In this document: piece by piece, positions 54,891-63,853 of the stretch
Position numbering within the stretch: position 1 is the stretch's first letter
How the letters are laid out: every line of letters begins with the position of its first letter
Assembly: GCF_002287885.2 (NCBI RefSeq)
Contig: NZ_CP016768.2
Coordinates: forward strand, 1 to 64,000
From: Candidatus Nanopelagicus limnes
Lineage (GTDB): Bacteria; Actinomycetota; Actinomycetes; Nanopelagicales; Nanopelagicaceae
Reading direction: 5' to 3'
DNA: 64,000 bases
Translations under genes and position numbers: made by a program
Notes under the pieces: model-generated
The model's input: the letters and a program-made list of their open reading frames with translations, nothing else
What the model was told of the DNA's origin: nothing
Database searches by the model: none

Positions 54891-56198
54891 TTGCTTAACT
54901 TTAAAATTGCAATAGTTGGCGCAGGCCCGGCTGGCTATTTCACCGCCCAAGCATTCCAAAAAGCACAAAGTGATGAGCTTTCATTTTCAATAGACATGAT
55001 TGAAAGGCTTCCTACCCCTTGGGGATTAGTAAGAAGTGGGGTTGCGCCAGACCATCAAAAGATAAAAACAGTTTCTAAAGTTTTTGAAAAGATTGCTAAA
55101 GAGCCTAATTTTAGATTATTTGCCAATGTTGAGTTAGGTAAACATATCTATTTAAAAGATCTGCGAGATCAGTATGACGCAGTAGTTTTAGCGACTGGTG
55201 CTTCAAAGGGGCGAAAACTTGGTATCCCAGGTGAGGATTTAACTAATTCACTTTCTGCTGCAGATTTCGTGCCTTGGTATAACTCGCATCCAGATTATGT
55301 TCAAACACAGGTGGATTTATCTTGTGACACAGCAATTGTTATAGGAGCTGGAAATGTCGCAATGGATGTTGCACGAATACTTGCAATTGATCCAAGTGAA
55401 CTTGATCCAACTGATGTGGCAGAACACGCACTCATAAAATTAAAGCAAAGCAATATCCGAACCGTGATTATCTGTGGCAGACGAGGTCCTGAGCACGCCG
55501 CCTTTACCGCCCCTGAACTTCGAGATCTTCCTAAACTTGAAAACACAGATGTCTTTATTGATCCAAAGCAAATTGAAGAAGCAATTAAACACATTGAAGA
55601 AATGGAAGAAGTTGAGAAGGATCTTAAAAACAACATCGAAGCAATGAAAACTATTGCAGAGCATGAGAAAAAAGGCGTACCAAGAAAGCTAGAAATAAAG
55701 TTTTTATCAACACCACTTGAAATTAAAGGCAATGGCAAAGTTGAAGAGATTATTTTTCAGAAAAATAAAGTTGAAAACGGTAAAGTGATTACAACCAGTG
55801 AGACATTTTCAGTCAAAACTGGATTAGTTATTACAGCCATTGGCTATAACTCAATTGAATATCCGGGCATAAGTATTGAAAATGGGCGGATTACAAATAT
55901 TGCAGGACATGTTGAACACAATGTTTATGCAGTAGGTTGGGCAAAGCGCGGACCAACTGGCGTAATTGGCACAAATAAAAGTGATTCAAATGATGTAGTT
56001 GATTTAATCATTGAAAATCTAAAGGAGCCAAAGGCAAGTGAAGGAATTACTGGATTATTAAAATCAGGACATGAGGTAATTGATCAAATTGCTTGGGAAA
56101 AAATAAATGCCTCAGAGGTCATTTCAGGCGAAATTGCTGGAAAACCACGAGTAAAAGAAGTGGATTGGAGGCAGTTGATAAGTTTGGGTAGGTCTTGA
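54891..56198 (+). CDS. fprA: FprA-type ferredoxin/adrenodoxin NADP+ reductase
   Basis: FAD enzyme passing electrons between NADPH and ferredoxin, of the adrenodoxin-reductase-like FprA family found in mycobacteria. It has an FAD loop IVGAGPAGYFTAQ, the signature ERLPTPWGLVRSGVAPDHQKIK, an NADP loop VIGAGNVAMDVAR and ICGRRGPEHAAFTAPELR. The start is uncertain: TTG at 54891 gives the family-typical short leader (LNFKIAIVG), TTG at 54873 adds six residues. A backbone gene between tRNA-Ser and tRNA-Arg. Confidence 0.93.
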   Translation: MLNFKIAIVGAGPAGYFTAQAFQKAQSDELSFSIDMIERLPTPWGLVRSGVAPDHQKIKTVSKVFEKIAKEPNFRLFANVELGKHIYLKDLRDQYDAVVLATGASKGRKLGIPGEDLTNSLSAADFVPWYNSHPDYVQTQVDLSCDTAIVIGAGNVAMDVARILAIDPSELDPTDVAEHALIKLKQSNIRTVIICGRRGPEHAAFTAPELRDLPKLENTDVFIDPKQIEEAIKHIEEMEEVEKDLKNNIEAMKTIAEHEKKGVPRKLEIKFLSTPLEIKGNGKVEEIIFQKNKVENGKVITTSETFSVKTGLVITAIGYNSIEYPGISIENGRITNIAGHVEHNVYAVGWAKRGPTGVIGTNKSDSNDVVDLIIENLKEPKASEGITGLLKSGHEVIDQIAWEKINASEVISGEIAGKPRVKEVDWRQLISLGRS

Positions 56199-56231
56199 TA
56201 AATCGCTAGACTTCCGATCGCTTAATACTTT

Positions 56232-56304
56232 GCGCCCGTAGCTCAACGGATAGAGCATCTGACTACGGATCAGAAGGTTCGGGGTTCGAATCCCTGCGGG
56301 CGCA
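56232..56304 (+). tRNA. tRNA-Arg (anticodon ACG)
   Basis: Acceptor GCGCCCG pairs with CGGGCGC (56297-56303), discriminator A at 56304. The anticodon loop CTACGGA has A34, read as inosine after deamination. The T-arm is GGGGTTCGAATCCCT. CCA not encoded. Accessory glycosyltransferase sequence begins about 50 bp downstream. Confidence 0.96.
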
Positions 56305-56354
56305 CTGTCAATAAATACACAAATTAACTGATTTAATTTTAAAAATGAATAATT

Positions 56355-56617
56355 TCAGCGCAGGTTATATTTCAAAATACAGTAAATTGCTCTAAATCCA
56401 TCGCGCCAGCCAATTTTTTCCTATCAGCATAAGTTCTTCCGTAATATGAGATACCTACTTCATAAATACGAACATTCATCTTTGAAATACGTGCGGTAAT
56501 TTCAGGTTCAATTCCAAATGAATGGTTCAGACAGTCTATTGTTGGCCAGATCTCAATACTCGTTTCTGGTATACTACTTCTAAGCGATGTAAGTAAAAAA
56601 TATTTCAAAAGTTTCAA
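56355..56617 (-). pseudogene. Frameshifted C-terminal remnant of a GT2 polyprenyl-phosphate sugar transferase
   Basis: One frame encodes FGIEPEITARISKM and VRIYEVGISYYGRTYA, the characteristic C-terminal core of DPM1-like GT2 proteins. It then goes out of frame at the A6 run near 56414-56419. Shifting frame there restores IGWRDGFRAIYCILKYN and a stop at 56355-56357, exactly the expected ending. The N-terminal two thirds of the gene is missing. This is a decayed gene, not a functional small protein. Confidence 0.85.
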
Positions 56618-56655
56618 TTAAAATAGTACGACTTTAAGTAACAAGAATTTTTCAG

Positions 56656-57627
56656 TTATATCTTCAAAACATTTTCTATACGCAACTTACCCCGTTGTGA
56701 TTTCTCGAAATATAACTGGAAGAGCTCTGAAATAGTTGAGGATCGGCCCAAGTGTCTTAGCGCTATCAGCATAATGTCGAATAATGCGCCCTTTTTCAAC
56801 TTTAAGCTACTCTGAAAAGCAATTAGGTCATTCACTAAAAGTAGTTTACGTGATTCAGATTCTTCAAATTTTTCATAGTATTCAAATATAGATTGAATAT
56901 CTTCTAGGCATTTATAAAATAGGGATTTCTCCAGCGATATGCTTTTTAGTATTTTATTTTTCTGACTAATTGCCTTATTCCGATTTACGGATGTTGTCGA
57001 AGATTCAGAGATTCGGTAGTTCAAAAGCAGATTTGGAACAGTAATAATCTCACCAATTCTAGACATCCGCAACCATAATGATAAATCTTCGGCTAAGAAA
57101 TCCTCCTCTCTGTATCCACCAGATTCAATCACAGCTGTTTTCTTGTAAAAGGCACATGGATGAGCAGTTCTTAAATTATTAATGAGTGATAAAGCTGTAG
57201 GTACTGGTAGCAGAGGACTTGTTATCCTTCCATAATTCTTTCCATTGGAATCAATGAAGCGGTAATCTGCAAATATTGCAACAGCTTTAGAAGTGATCGC
57301 GGAGTATTGATGCTCAATTCTATTGTTGGAATATAGATCATCTACATCAAAACGCGCTATCCATTCATGTACTGATTCTTGTACTCCTAAGTTTAAGCAG
57401 GTAACCAATCCGATTCCTTTGGTGTTTATTAAATTAACATTTTGTGATCGTCTCTTCCAGCCAGTTAAGAAATTTTCTGACCCATCATCTGACCCATCAT
57501 TAATAAGTATAAGTTGATCGTTTGGTGATAGGTTCAATTCAAAGTAATTTTCTAATGCAGGAAGATATGACAAGCCATTTTTTATAGGCAACACAATGCT
57601 GACAGAGTTTTTAACATCTCTCATCAT
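56656..57627 (-). CDS. Family 2 glycosyltransferase
   Basis: A 323-residue GT-A transferase with VSIVLPIKNGLSYLPALENYF, LILINDGSDDGS, the metal site ARFDVDD and AEDLSLWLRM. It lies outside the tRNA-Ser-bounded island, downstream of tRNA-Arg, alongside a decayed transferase, so it belongs to a second small accessory patch. Acceptor unknown. Confidence 0.85.
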   Translation of the reverse strand: MMRDVKNSVSIVLPIKNGLSYLPALENYFELNLSPNDQLILINDGSDDGSENFLTGWKRRSQNVNLINTKGIGLVTCLNLGVQESVHEWIARFDVDDLYSNNRIEHQYSAITSKAVAIFADYRFIDSNGKNYGRITSPLLPVPTALSLINNLRTAHPCAFYKKTAVIESGGYREEDFLAEDLSLWLRMSRIGEIITVPNLLLNYRISESSTTSVNRNKAISQKNKILKSISLEKSLFYKCLEDIQSIFEYYEKFEESESRKLLLVNDLIAFQSSLKLKKGALFDIMLIALRHLGRSSTISELFQLYFEKSQRGKLRIENVLKI

Positions 57628-57712
57628 ACCCGTAATCCTTACATACTCATATCAAATGTGAATCAAAGAAGTTTAGCAAGAGTTTATTATACGTCAGATA
57701 GTTCAAATTTAC

Positions 57713-57731
57713 CCTAATATTTCAAATTAGG
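57713..57731. repeat. Short inverted repeat in divergent intergenic gap
   Basis: CCTAAT (57713-57718) and ATTAGG (57726-57731) flank a 7-bp spacer, in the 158-bp gap between the leftward glycosyltransferase and the rightward GNAT gene. Without a T-run on either side a terminator is unlikely; it could be an operator. Short enough to be chance in AT-rich DNA. Confidence 0.3.
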
Positions 57732-57785
57732 TTGATTTTAACGAGTTAATTGAATCTAATACTTTTTATTGAGTAGACTTTTTCT

Positions 57786-58496
57786 GTGATAAATACGGTA
57801 AGAGTTCAGCAGTTAAACACATTTAGTGACGCCAATCTTGCTCGCAGTATTTTTGATGAAACTTGGCAAGTGGATGCCGGAACTGAAATAACACCAAACC
57901 TTTTGCAGGCAATGGTCCACAGCGGTTCCTACTTAACTGGCGCTTTTATCGACGACAAAATAGTGGGCGCAGCGTTTGCCTTCCCAGCCACCAATGGTGG
58001 ATTACACCTTCACTCACACATGACTGCAGTCTTGCCAGAGTTTCGAGACAAAGGTGTTGGTTACGCTTTAAAGATTGATCAATGGAACTGGGCAAAGAAA
58101 AAGAATTATTCTCATCTTTCCTGGACCTTTGACCCATTGGTGAGGAGAAATGCAAAATTAAATATTGCAAAGCTTGGAGTGGATATTTCTGCATATCACC
58201 CTAATTTTTATGGTGAGATGCCTGATGCGCTAAATGCAGGGGATGAATCAGATCGTTTAATGGTTTCTTGGCGTACAGATATAGATGCACCAAAGGCAAG
58301 AGAGTTAATCACTGAGCCAGAAACAGGTGATATTTTGATTAAAATTCCAGAAGATATAGTTGCGATTAGATCTAAGAATCAAAGTGAGAGCATGAAATGG
58401 CGCAGGCAGGTTCGAGAACAATTCTTGGCTGCTTTTGAGAAAAATGGCAAAGTTGTTGGCTTTTCAGCAAATAATGAATATGTTGTGCGGATATGA
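57786..58496 (+). CDS. GNAT-family acyltransferase paired with menC-like gene
   Basis: A 236-residue predicted N-acyltransferase with a GNAT-like acetyl-CoA region TAVLPEFRDKGVGYALKIDQW (consensus Q/RxxGxG/A reads RDKGVGY). The 3' end overlaps the enolase-superfamily gene by 4 bp. In firmicutes a GNAT succinyltransferase paired with an N-succinylamino acid racemase takes part in D-amino acid conversion. That role is possible here, but the acyl donor is not readable. Confidence 0.78.
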   Translation: MINTVRVQQLNTFSDANLARSIFDETWQVDAGTEITPNLLQAMVHSGSYLTGAFIDDKIVGAAFAFPATNGGLHLHSHMTAVLPEFRDKGVGYALKIDQWNWAKKKNYSHLSWTFDPLVRRNAKLNIAKLGVDISAYHPNFYGEMPDALNAGDESDRLMVSWRTDIDAPKARELITEPETGDILIKIPEDIVAIRSKNQSESMKWRRQVREQFLAAFEKNGKVVGFSANNEYVVRI

Positions 58497-59596
58497 AAAT
58501 TAAAGAAGTTGAATTAAGAATTGTTCAACTACCCCTAGTAAGGCCGTTTAGAACCTCATTTGGCACCCAAGCTTCGCGTGAAGTTTTGATTGTGAAGGTA
58601 GTGAATGAGAATGGCACAACTGGATGGGCTGAGTGCGTGGCAATGTCTGAGCCTCTTTATTCACCTGAGTACACACACGCCTGTATTGATCTAATTAAAA
58701 GATTCTTACTTCCCGCACTAAAAAAGGCTGGTGATTTTAAAGCTGAAGATGTGGCAACAATTTTAAAACCATTCTTGGGTGGTCAGATGGCAAAAGCTGC
58801 TTTTGAAACTGCAATTTTGGATGCGCAATTAAGAGATGAAAAAAGATCACTTGCTGCTTACCTTGGTGCCACAAAAAGCAGGGTGGAGTGTGGTGTATCT
58901 GTCGGGATTGCAAATAATTTGGATGCTCTAATTGAAGAGGTTAAGTCTTATGTTGGCGCGGGCTATCGAAGAATTAAATTAAAGATTGAGCCAGGTTGGG
59001 ACATAGAAGCAGTTAAAACTATTCGAGAGATTTGGCCAGAGATTCCACTACAAGTTGATGCAAACCAGGCTTATTCAAGGGATGATGGAAAACACTTAGC
59101 AAAGCTGGATGAATTCAATTTGTTATTAATTGAACAGCCATTGGATGAACATGACATTTTAGGTCACGCACTTCTTGCTAAAGAAGTTAAGACACCAATC
59201 TGCCTTGATGAATCAATTATCTCTTTGCAATCTGCTCAAGATGCGTTAGCTCTGCAAGCTACAACTGTTATCAATATAAAACCAGGCAGGGTTGGTGGTT
59301 ACTTAGAGTCGGTAAAGATTCATGATTTGTGTGTTAAAAGTAAGATTCCAGTTTGGTGTGGTGGAATGTTAGAGACTGGTATTGGCAGAGCCGCTAATTT
59401 AGCTCTTGCAGCCCTTCCTGGTTTTACATTACCTGGGGATACATCAGCCTCTGCTCGCTACTTTAAGCAAGATATTACAACACCATTTGTGATGGATGAT
59501 GGTTATTTAACAGTTCCAACCGGAGATGGAATTGGTGTTACACCTGATATGAACTTCCTAGACTCAATTACCACCTCAAAAGAGGTAATTGTTTAA
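58493..59596 (+). CDS. menC: o-Succinylbenzoate synthase / N-succinylamino acid racemase (enolase superfamily)
   Basis: A 367-residue MLE-subgroup enolase-superfamily enzyme with the complete catalytic set: KxK at Lys162/Lys164, metal ligands Asp189, Glu214 and Asp239, and Lys263 on the opposite face. Length and motifs (SFGTQASREVLIVKV at the N terminus) match the OSBS/NSAR family, whose members catalyse menaquinone synthesis, racemisation, or both. No other men gene is visible here, and the coupled GNAT gene favours the racemase role. Confidence 0.82.
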   Translation: MKIKEVELRIVQLPLVRPFRTSFGTQASREVLIVKVVNENGTTGWAECVAMSEPLYSPEYTHACIDLIKRFLLPALKKAGDFKAEDVATILKPFLGGQMAKAAFETAILDAQLRDEKRSLAAYLGATKSRVECGVSVGIANNLDALIEEVKSYVGAGYRRIKLKIEPGWDIEAVKTIREIWPEIPLQVDANQAYSRDDGKHLAKLDEFNLLLIEQPLDEHDILGHALLAKEVKTPICLDESIISLQSAQDALALQATTVINIKPGRVGGYLESVKIHDLCVKSKIPVWCGGMLETGIGRAANLALAALPGFTLPGDTSASARYFKQDITTPFVMDDGYLTVPTGDGIGVTPDMNFLDSITTSKEVIV

Positions 59597-60830
59597 ATTG
59601 GCTAATCCAAAGATCGAAAAACTTCCTAAGCAAGCACGTGTCATGTTGCTTGGAATTGCCTTATCAGCACTCGGTAACGGCTTAGTACTTCCCTATACCT
59701 TTATCTATTTTCACAATATAAGAGGATTTCCAATTGCAGTAGCAGGACTTATTGCAAGTTATGGTGCATTTTCATCCCTTGCTATCTCACCATTGGTTGG
59801 AAACTTAATTGATAAGTGGGGACCAAAGCCAGTACTCATTACCTCATTACTTGTCAGCTTTGTTGGGTATTGCTCACTAAGTCAGGTTAAAACAATTACG
59901 CAAGCTTTTTTAGTAACAACAGTTTGTGCAACTGGTCAATCTGCAATGTGGCCATCACAAAATGCGATTTCAACAGAGTTAACACCTGAACATATGCGTG
60001 AGCGCATATATGGCGCACAATTTGCAATGTTAAATCTAGGAATTGGAATTGGTGGCTTAGTTTCATCTCTTGTTGTCACATTAGATAACCCAAGAACATT
60101 TGAGCTTTTATTTATTGGAGATGGCATCTCCTATCTTGTTTATCTTGTGGTGGTTTTAACCTTAAAAAATGTGGGTAGGCGAAGTGCGGATGAGCGAATT
60201 GAGCGGGCAAAGTTAGAGGGTGGCTGGGCAGACGTGCTAGCCGACAAAACCTTTGTGAAATTTTGGTTTGTGGCAATGTTTGCTGTTCTATTTAGCTATA
60301 GCCAATTAGAGGTTGGCTTCACTGCTTTTTCAACCTCTGTCTCAGGTTTAGCGCCAAGAGACTTAGCATGGGCATATGCAGTTAACACCTTTGTAATTGC
60401 AGCTTTTCAACTGTGGGTAAATAAACGGTTACTTCTTGTTAAGAGAAAAACCGCGATGTCTATTGCGGTACTTCTTTGGGCGGTTGCTTGGGTTTCCCTT
60501 GCATTAAGTGGAGTGATAAAAAGTAGCGCGTTATTTTTTGTTATTTTATGTCAATTTATATTCGCACTCGGTGAGATGATCTGGTCACCGATATTGCCAT
60601 CGGTTGTAAACCAATTAGCCCCAGAACATCTGCGGGGAAGGTATAACGCAGCAGGAACAAATGCTTGGCAGATCTCATTAATTGCTGGCCCTACCTTTGC
60701 CGGCACATTATTAGGATTTAATGCTCACTGGTATTGGCTGGCAGGCTTAATTGCAGGTTTACTTGTTATTAGCATTGCTGCTTCACGCTTAAAACTGCCC
60801 GATAGACCGGCAGTTAATATGTCAAAATAG
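59589..60830 (+). CDS. Major facilitator superfamily transporter
   Basis: A 413-residue, 12-helix MFS protein with the loop 2-3 motif GNLIDKWGPKPV (variant of GxxxDrxGrr) and a central basic loop after helix 6. TTG at 59589 overlaps the menC stop; TTG at 59598 is an alternative. It is translated with the GNAT-menC pair and followed 4 bp later by a second MFS gene. It may export or import the product of that pair. Substrate not determinable. Confidence 0.82.
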   Translation: MFKLANPKIEKLPKQARVMLLGIALSALGNGLVLPYTFIYFHNIRGFPIAVAGLIASYGAFSSLAISPLVGNLIDKWGPKPVLITSLLVSFVGYCSLSQVKTITQAFLVTTVCATGQSAMWPSQNAISTELTPEHMRERIYGAQFAMLNLGIGIGGLVSSLVVTLDNPRTFELLFIGDGISYLVYLVVVLTLKNVGRRSADERIERAKLEGGWADVLADKTFVKFWFVAMFAVLFSYSQLEVGFTAFSTSVSGLAPRDLAWAYAVNTFVIAAFQLWVNKRLLLVKRKTAMSIAVLLWAVAWVSLALSGVIKSSALFFVILCQFIFALGEMIWSPILPSVVNQLAPEHLRGRYNAAGTNAWQISLIAGPTFAGTLLGFNAHWYWLAGLIAGLLVISIAASRLKLPDRPAVNMSK

Positions 60831-60834
60831 CCAG

Positions 60835-62067
60835 GTGTTAACAAAAGAGGTTTTAGCTCACAAGTATGTGAAGCGATTATTTATCGCCCGCTTTATTTCA
60901 AATTTTGGAAATGGTATGGGGCCAATCGCACTTGCTTTTGGAATCTTAGCTTTACCAAATGGCTCCGCAAATATGTTGGGATTTGTATTGGGCACAACCA
61001 CAGTTGTCTTCTTACTTATGGCACCTTTCGGTGGGGTGATTGCTGATAAATATGGCAGGGCTCGAATGGTTGGCCTAACTGACATGGCAGCGGGCGCAGT
61101 TCTGTTCATACAAGTTTTCTACTTTGCAAAAGGTGAAGTGCCCCTAGCAATTCTTTTAATTACAAATGGATTTTTTGGTTTGATGTGGGGAATCTTCTGG
61201 CCAGCATTCTCAGGACTCATGCCAGCAGTTTTGCCGGAAGAAGGTTTGCAAAAGGGAAACGCGTTAAATGCTTTTATGACAAATGCCGGCGTAATTTCAG
61301 GAGCAGCGGTTGCAGGGATACTGATAGATATATTTGGCGTGGCATTTACCCTAGCAATTGATGCTGCTAGCTTTTTTATCTCAGGACTTATGATCTTTAC
61401 CTTTCGCCACCTAACACCAAGGGCGCAAAAGACTGAAAACACCATGCTTGATGACTTAATTCATGGCTGGAAGATATTTTTATCATTTAGATGGATTGTA
61501 ATTATCGTTTGCGCTTTCTCATTTATCGTTATGTGCTGGGCAGCTGCAGAGAATGTATTAGGACCGTTGATTGCACTTGAACACTTTAATGGCGCTAAAT
61601 CTTGGTCCTTTGTAATTACCGCTGAGTCAGCTGGATTAATAGTTGGTTCAATTATTGCAATAAAAGTAAAGCCTAAGTATCCAATGCGATTTTTAATGAT
61701 CTCATCCTTCACAATCACTTTTTATATTTGGTCAATGGCTAAACCACAATCACTTTTAATGATTGCATTTGGTGCTTTTCTATTTGGAATCACCTTAGAT
61801 CTTTGGGGAACACTTTGGTATACAGCTCTGCAGCGAAAGGTGCCAAGGGATTCACTCTCTAGAGTTTCTGCCTTTGATGCAATGGGTTCAATGATGTTCA
61901 GACCGGTAGGGCTTGCAATTGCCGCGCCACTTTCAACCTTAGTCGGCATTGAAAACTTTTTACAGATTTTAGCTGCGATCACCGTTGTTGCAATTGTGGT
62001 GCCACTTCTACATCCGCAGGTTAGAAATATGAGCTATGAAGATTTACCTAGAAAGGCTGATCGGTAG
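60835..62067 (+). CDS. MFS transporter (MFS_3 / efflux-like)
   Basis: A 410-residue protein with about 12 transmembrane segments and GGVIADKYGRARMV as the loop 2-3 signature. The first helix region RLFIARFISNFGNGM and overall look are close to drug/siderophore exporters of the MFS_3 group. GTG start at 60835 after CCAG. The 3' end overlaps the convergent GNAT gene by 34 bp. It differs clearly from the preceding MFS protein, so not a recent duplicate. Confidence 0.82.
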   Translation: MLTKEVLAHKYVKRLFIARFISNFGNGMGPIALAFGILALPNGSANMLGFVLGTTTVVFLLMAPFGGVIADKYGRARMVGLTDMAAGAVLFIQVFYFAKGEVPLAILLITNGFFGLMWGIFWPAFSGLMPAVLPEEGLQKGNALNAFMTNAGVISGAAVAGILIDIFGVAFTLAIDAASFFISGLMIFTFRHLTPRAQKTENTMLDDLIHGWKIFLSFRWIVIIVCAFSFIVMCWAAAENVLGPLIALEHFNGAKSWSFVITAESAGLIVGSIIAIKVKPKYPMRFLMISSFTITFYIWSMAKPQSLLMIAFGAFLFGITLDLWGTLWYTALQRKVPRDSLSRVSAFDAMGSMMFRPVGLAIAAPLSTLVGIENFLQILAAITVVAIVVPLLHPQVRNMSYEDLPRKADR

Positions 62068-62600
62068 TCCTTGCTACTCATTTCATAAATTTCTTCTAAG
62101 CCATCCTCTTCATCTATTTGCTCTCCTACTAGTTTAAAGCCAAGTTTTTTAATAATGTGTTGAGAAATTAAGTTATCTGGTGAGACGGTGTAGCGAAGAG
62201 TATTTACTGCTGGAGTATTTACAACCCAGCCCCACATGCCGTGAAGTAATTCCTGGCCATAGCCTTTACCTTGATAAGCCTTATCAACTCCAAAACCAAT
62301 CTCAATCATGCCATTTATATCTGGGCCATCATGAAATCCGGCGGATGCAATAATTATTTGCTCACTCTTTAATACCACTACGCGAAGTAAATAGTTTGCA
62401 AGCTCTGGATTTGCTGTAATTCTTGGAGCTCGATACTTAATTGGATTTGGATTGTTGGCAAAGTACTTAAGCGGATCAGTAAATCCTCGATTACTCCATA
62501 AAATTGGGTGAGCTAAATTCTGCACAAGTAGTGGGTATTCATCTGGCAGCACGGTATGCAGGTAAAGCCGGTTGGTCTCTATGGTGAGATCTTGATCCAT
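62034..62600 (-). CDS. GNAT-family N-acetyltransferase (RimJ/RimL-like)
   Basis: A 188-residue acetyltransferase with TNRLYLHTVLPDEYP at the N terminus, the acetyl-CoA loop YQGKGYGQELL (Q/RxxGxG) and VSPDNLISQHIIKKLGF. This layout is that of RimJ/RimL-type protein or small-molecule acetyltransferases. It overlaps the convergent MFS gene and is divergent from htrA. Confidence 0.85.
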   Translation of the reverse strand: MDQDLTIETNRLYLHTVLPDEYPLLVQNLAHPILWSNRGFTDPLKYFANNPNPIKYRAPRITANPELANYLLRVVVLKSEQIIIASAGFHDGPDINGMIEIGFGVDKAYQGKGYGQELLHGMWGWVVNTPAVNTLRYTVSPDNLISQHIIKKLGFKLVGEQIDEEDGLEEIYEMSSKDYRSAFLGKSS

Positions 62601-62692
62601 CTCTTAACTTTACTCCAGTAATTTCTCAGTTATCTCTCAAGTAAACTACCTACCATCTGGGTATTGATTTTATGACGTATAAGGGGATGAAT

Positions 62693-63805
62693 ATGAAAAA
62701 CGGTGCCGTTAAAGTGTTAATTGGATTTATCATTGGCGCAGTTTCAGTTGGTGGTTATGCAATAGCTATTCCAAATAATGTGCCGGTAGTTAAGGCTTGT
62801 ATTGATAATAAGACCAAAGCACTTTATGCCTCCACTAATGGCAGCTGTGCTAAGGGAAGAAGTGCCATAGATATCGGCGCAACTGGAGCAAATGTTAAAA
62901 GTATTGCTCAGTTAGTTTCACCCTCTGTAGTTTCAATTGAGGTTACCGCCCTTGCTGGCAATGGCACAGGCTCTGGTTCAATCTATAAATCCACCTCCTC
63001 CCTTTCATACATCATCACAAATAATCATGTGATTGAAAATGCCGCAAGTAGCGGCAAGATTGAGGTTGAGTTAAACAACGGTGATATCTACACCGCAAGT
63101 ATTGTTGGTCGTAACTCTGAGTATGACTTGGCAGTGATTTCAATTAATAAAGGAAATCTGCCAGAGATTCCAAGAGGCAACTCTGCCTCCCTCGCAATTG
63201 GGGATGTTGTAATTGCATTTGGGTCTCCCCTTGGATTATCTGGAACTGTTACTAGTGGAATTGTTTCGGCATTAAATCGGCCAGTAACAACTGGATCAAC
63301 AACAGCTGAAAGTTATATGGATGCAATTCAAACTGATGCTGCAATTAATCCTGGAAACTCAGGTGGTCCATTAGTTGACTCACAAGGCAGGGCAGTAGGT
63401 GTGAACTCAGCAATTGCAACACTTGGTTCATCCTTTGGCCCAAGCGGCAATATTGGTCTTGGTTTTTCAATTCCATTTAATCAGGCAATCAGAATTGCTG
63501 ATGAGCTAATCGCAACCGGTAAATCAACTAAACCATTTTTAGGTATTTCATTTGACCCAACCTTTACTGGAAACGGCGCAAAAATTGCAATTATCACTCC
63601 AGGACAAGCTGCAGATAAAGCAGGACTTAGCGTTGGAATGATTGTGAAAAGTATTGATGGTTTTAAGGTCAATGATGCAGTCTCTGCCATAGTAAGAATT
63701 AGAAGCCACGCACCAGGTGATCAAACGATTATGGTGGTTGAAACTACAGCTGGTGTATCAAAAACATTTAACATTACTCTAGGTTCATCCCCAGCGCTGC
63801 CATAA
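62693..63805 (+). CDS. HtrA/DegP-like S1C serine protease with PDZ domain
   Basis: Membrane-anchored periplasmic-side protease for misfolded proteins. One N-terminal helix (about 5-26) acts as signal anchor; the protease domain (about 70-260) has the triad His112, Asp145 and Ser223 (NPGNSGGP). A single PDZ domain (about 275-365) follows. Between anchor and protease is a short segment with Cys36 and Cys52 and the pattern CIDNKTKALYAS..GSCAKG, as seen in other actinobacterial exported proteins. The ATG at 62693 is chosen because AAGGGG at 62681-62686 lies six bases upstream. Confidence 0.92.
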   Translation: MKNGAVKVLIGFIIGAVSVGGYAIAIPNNVPVVKACIDNKTKALYASTNGSCAKGRSAIDIGATGANVKSIAQLVSPSVVSIEVTALAGNGTGSGSIYKSTSSLSYIITNNHVIENAASSGKIEVELNNGDIYTASIVGRNSEYDLAVISINKGNLPEIPRGNSASLAIGDVVIAFGSPLGLSGTVTSGIVSALNRPVTTGSTTAESYMDAIQTDAAINPGNSGGPLVDSQGRAVGVNSAIATLGSSFGPSGNIGLGFSIPFNQAIRIADELIATGKSTKPFLGISFDPTFTGNGAKIAIITPGQAADKAGLSVGMIVKSIDGFKVNDAVSAIVRIRSHAPGDQTIMVVETTAGVSKTFNITLGSSPALP

Positions 63806-63812
63806 GTTCTAT

Positions 63813-63853
63813 ACTCTCCTTAATAAGTTTTATTTGAATTTATTAAGGAGAGT
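63813..63853. terminator. 14-bp perfect inverted repeat after htrA
   Basis: ACTCTCCTTAATAA (63813-63826) and TTATTAAGGAGAGT (63840-63853) are exact reverse complements with a 13-bp loop, starting 7 bp after the htrA stop. It can act as a terminator for htrA. The right arm also contains AAGGAG, the probable ribosome-binding site of the next gene, so the hairpin could also limit its translation. Confidence 0.65.

Noticed and set aside
54777-54968. A minus-strand open frame across the tRNA-Ser gene
   Set aside because: It covers a full tRNA cloverleaf and the start of fprA, and the translation has no recognisable domain.
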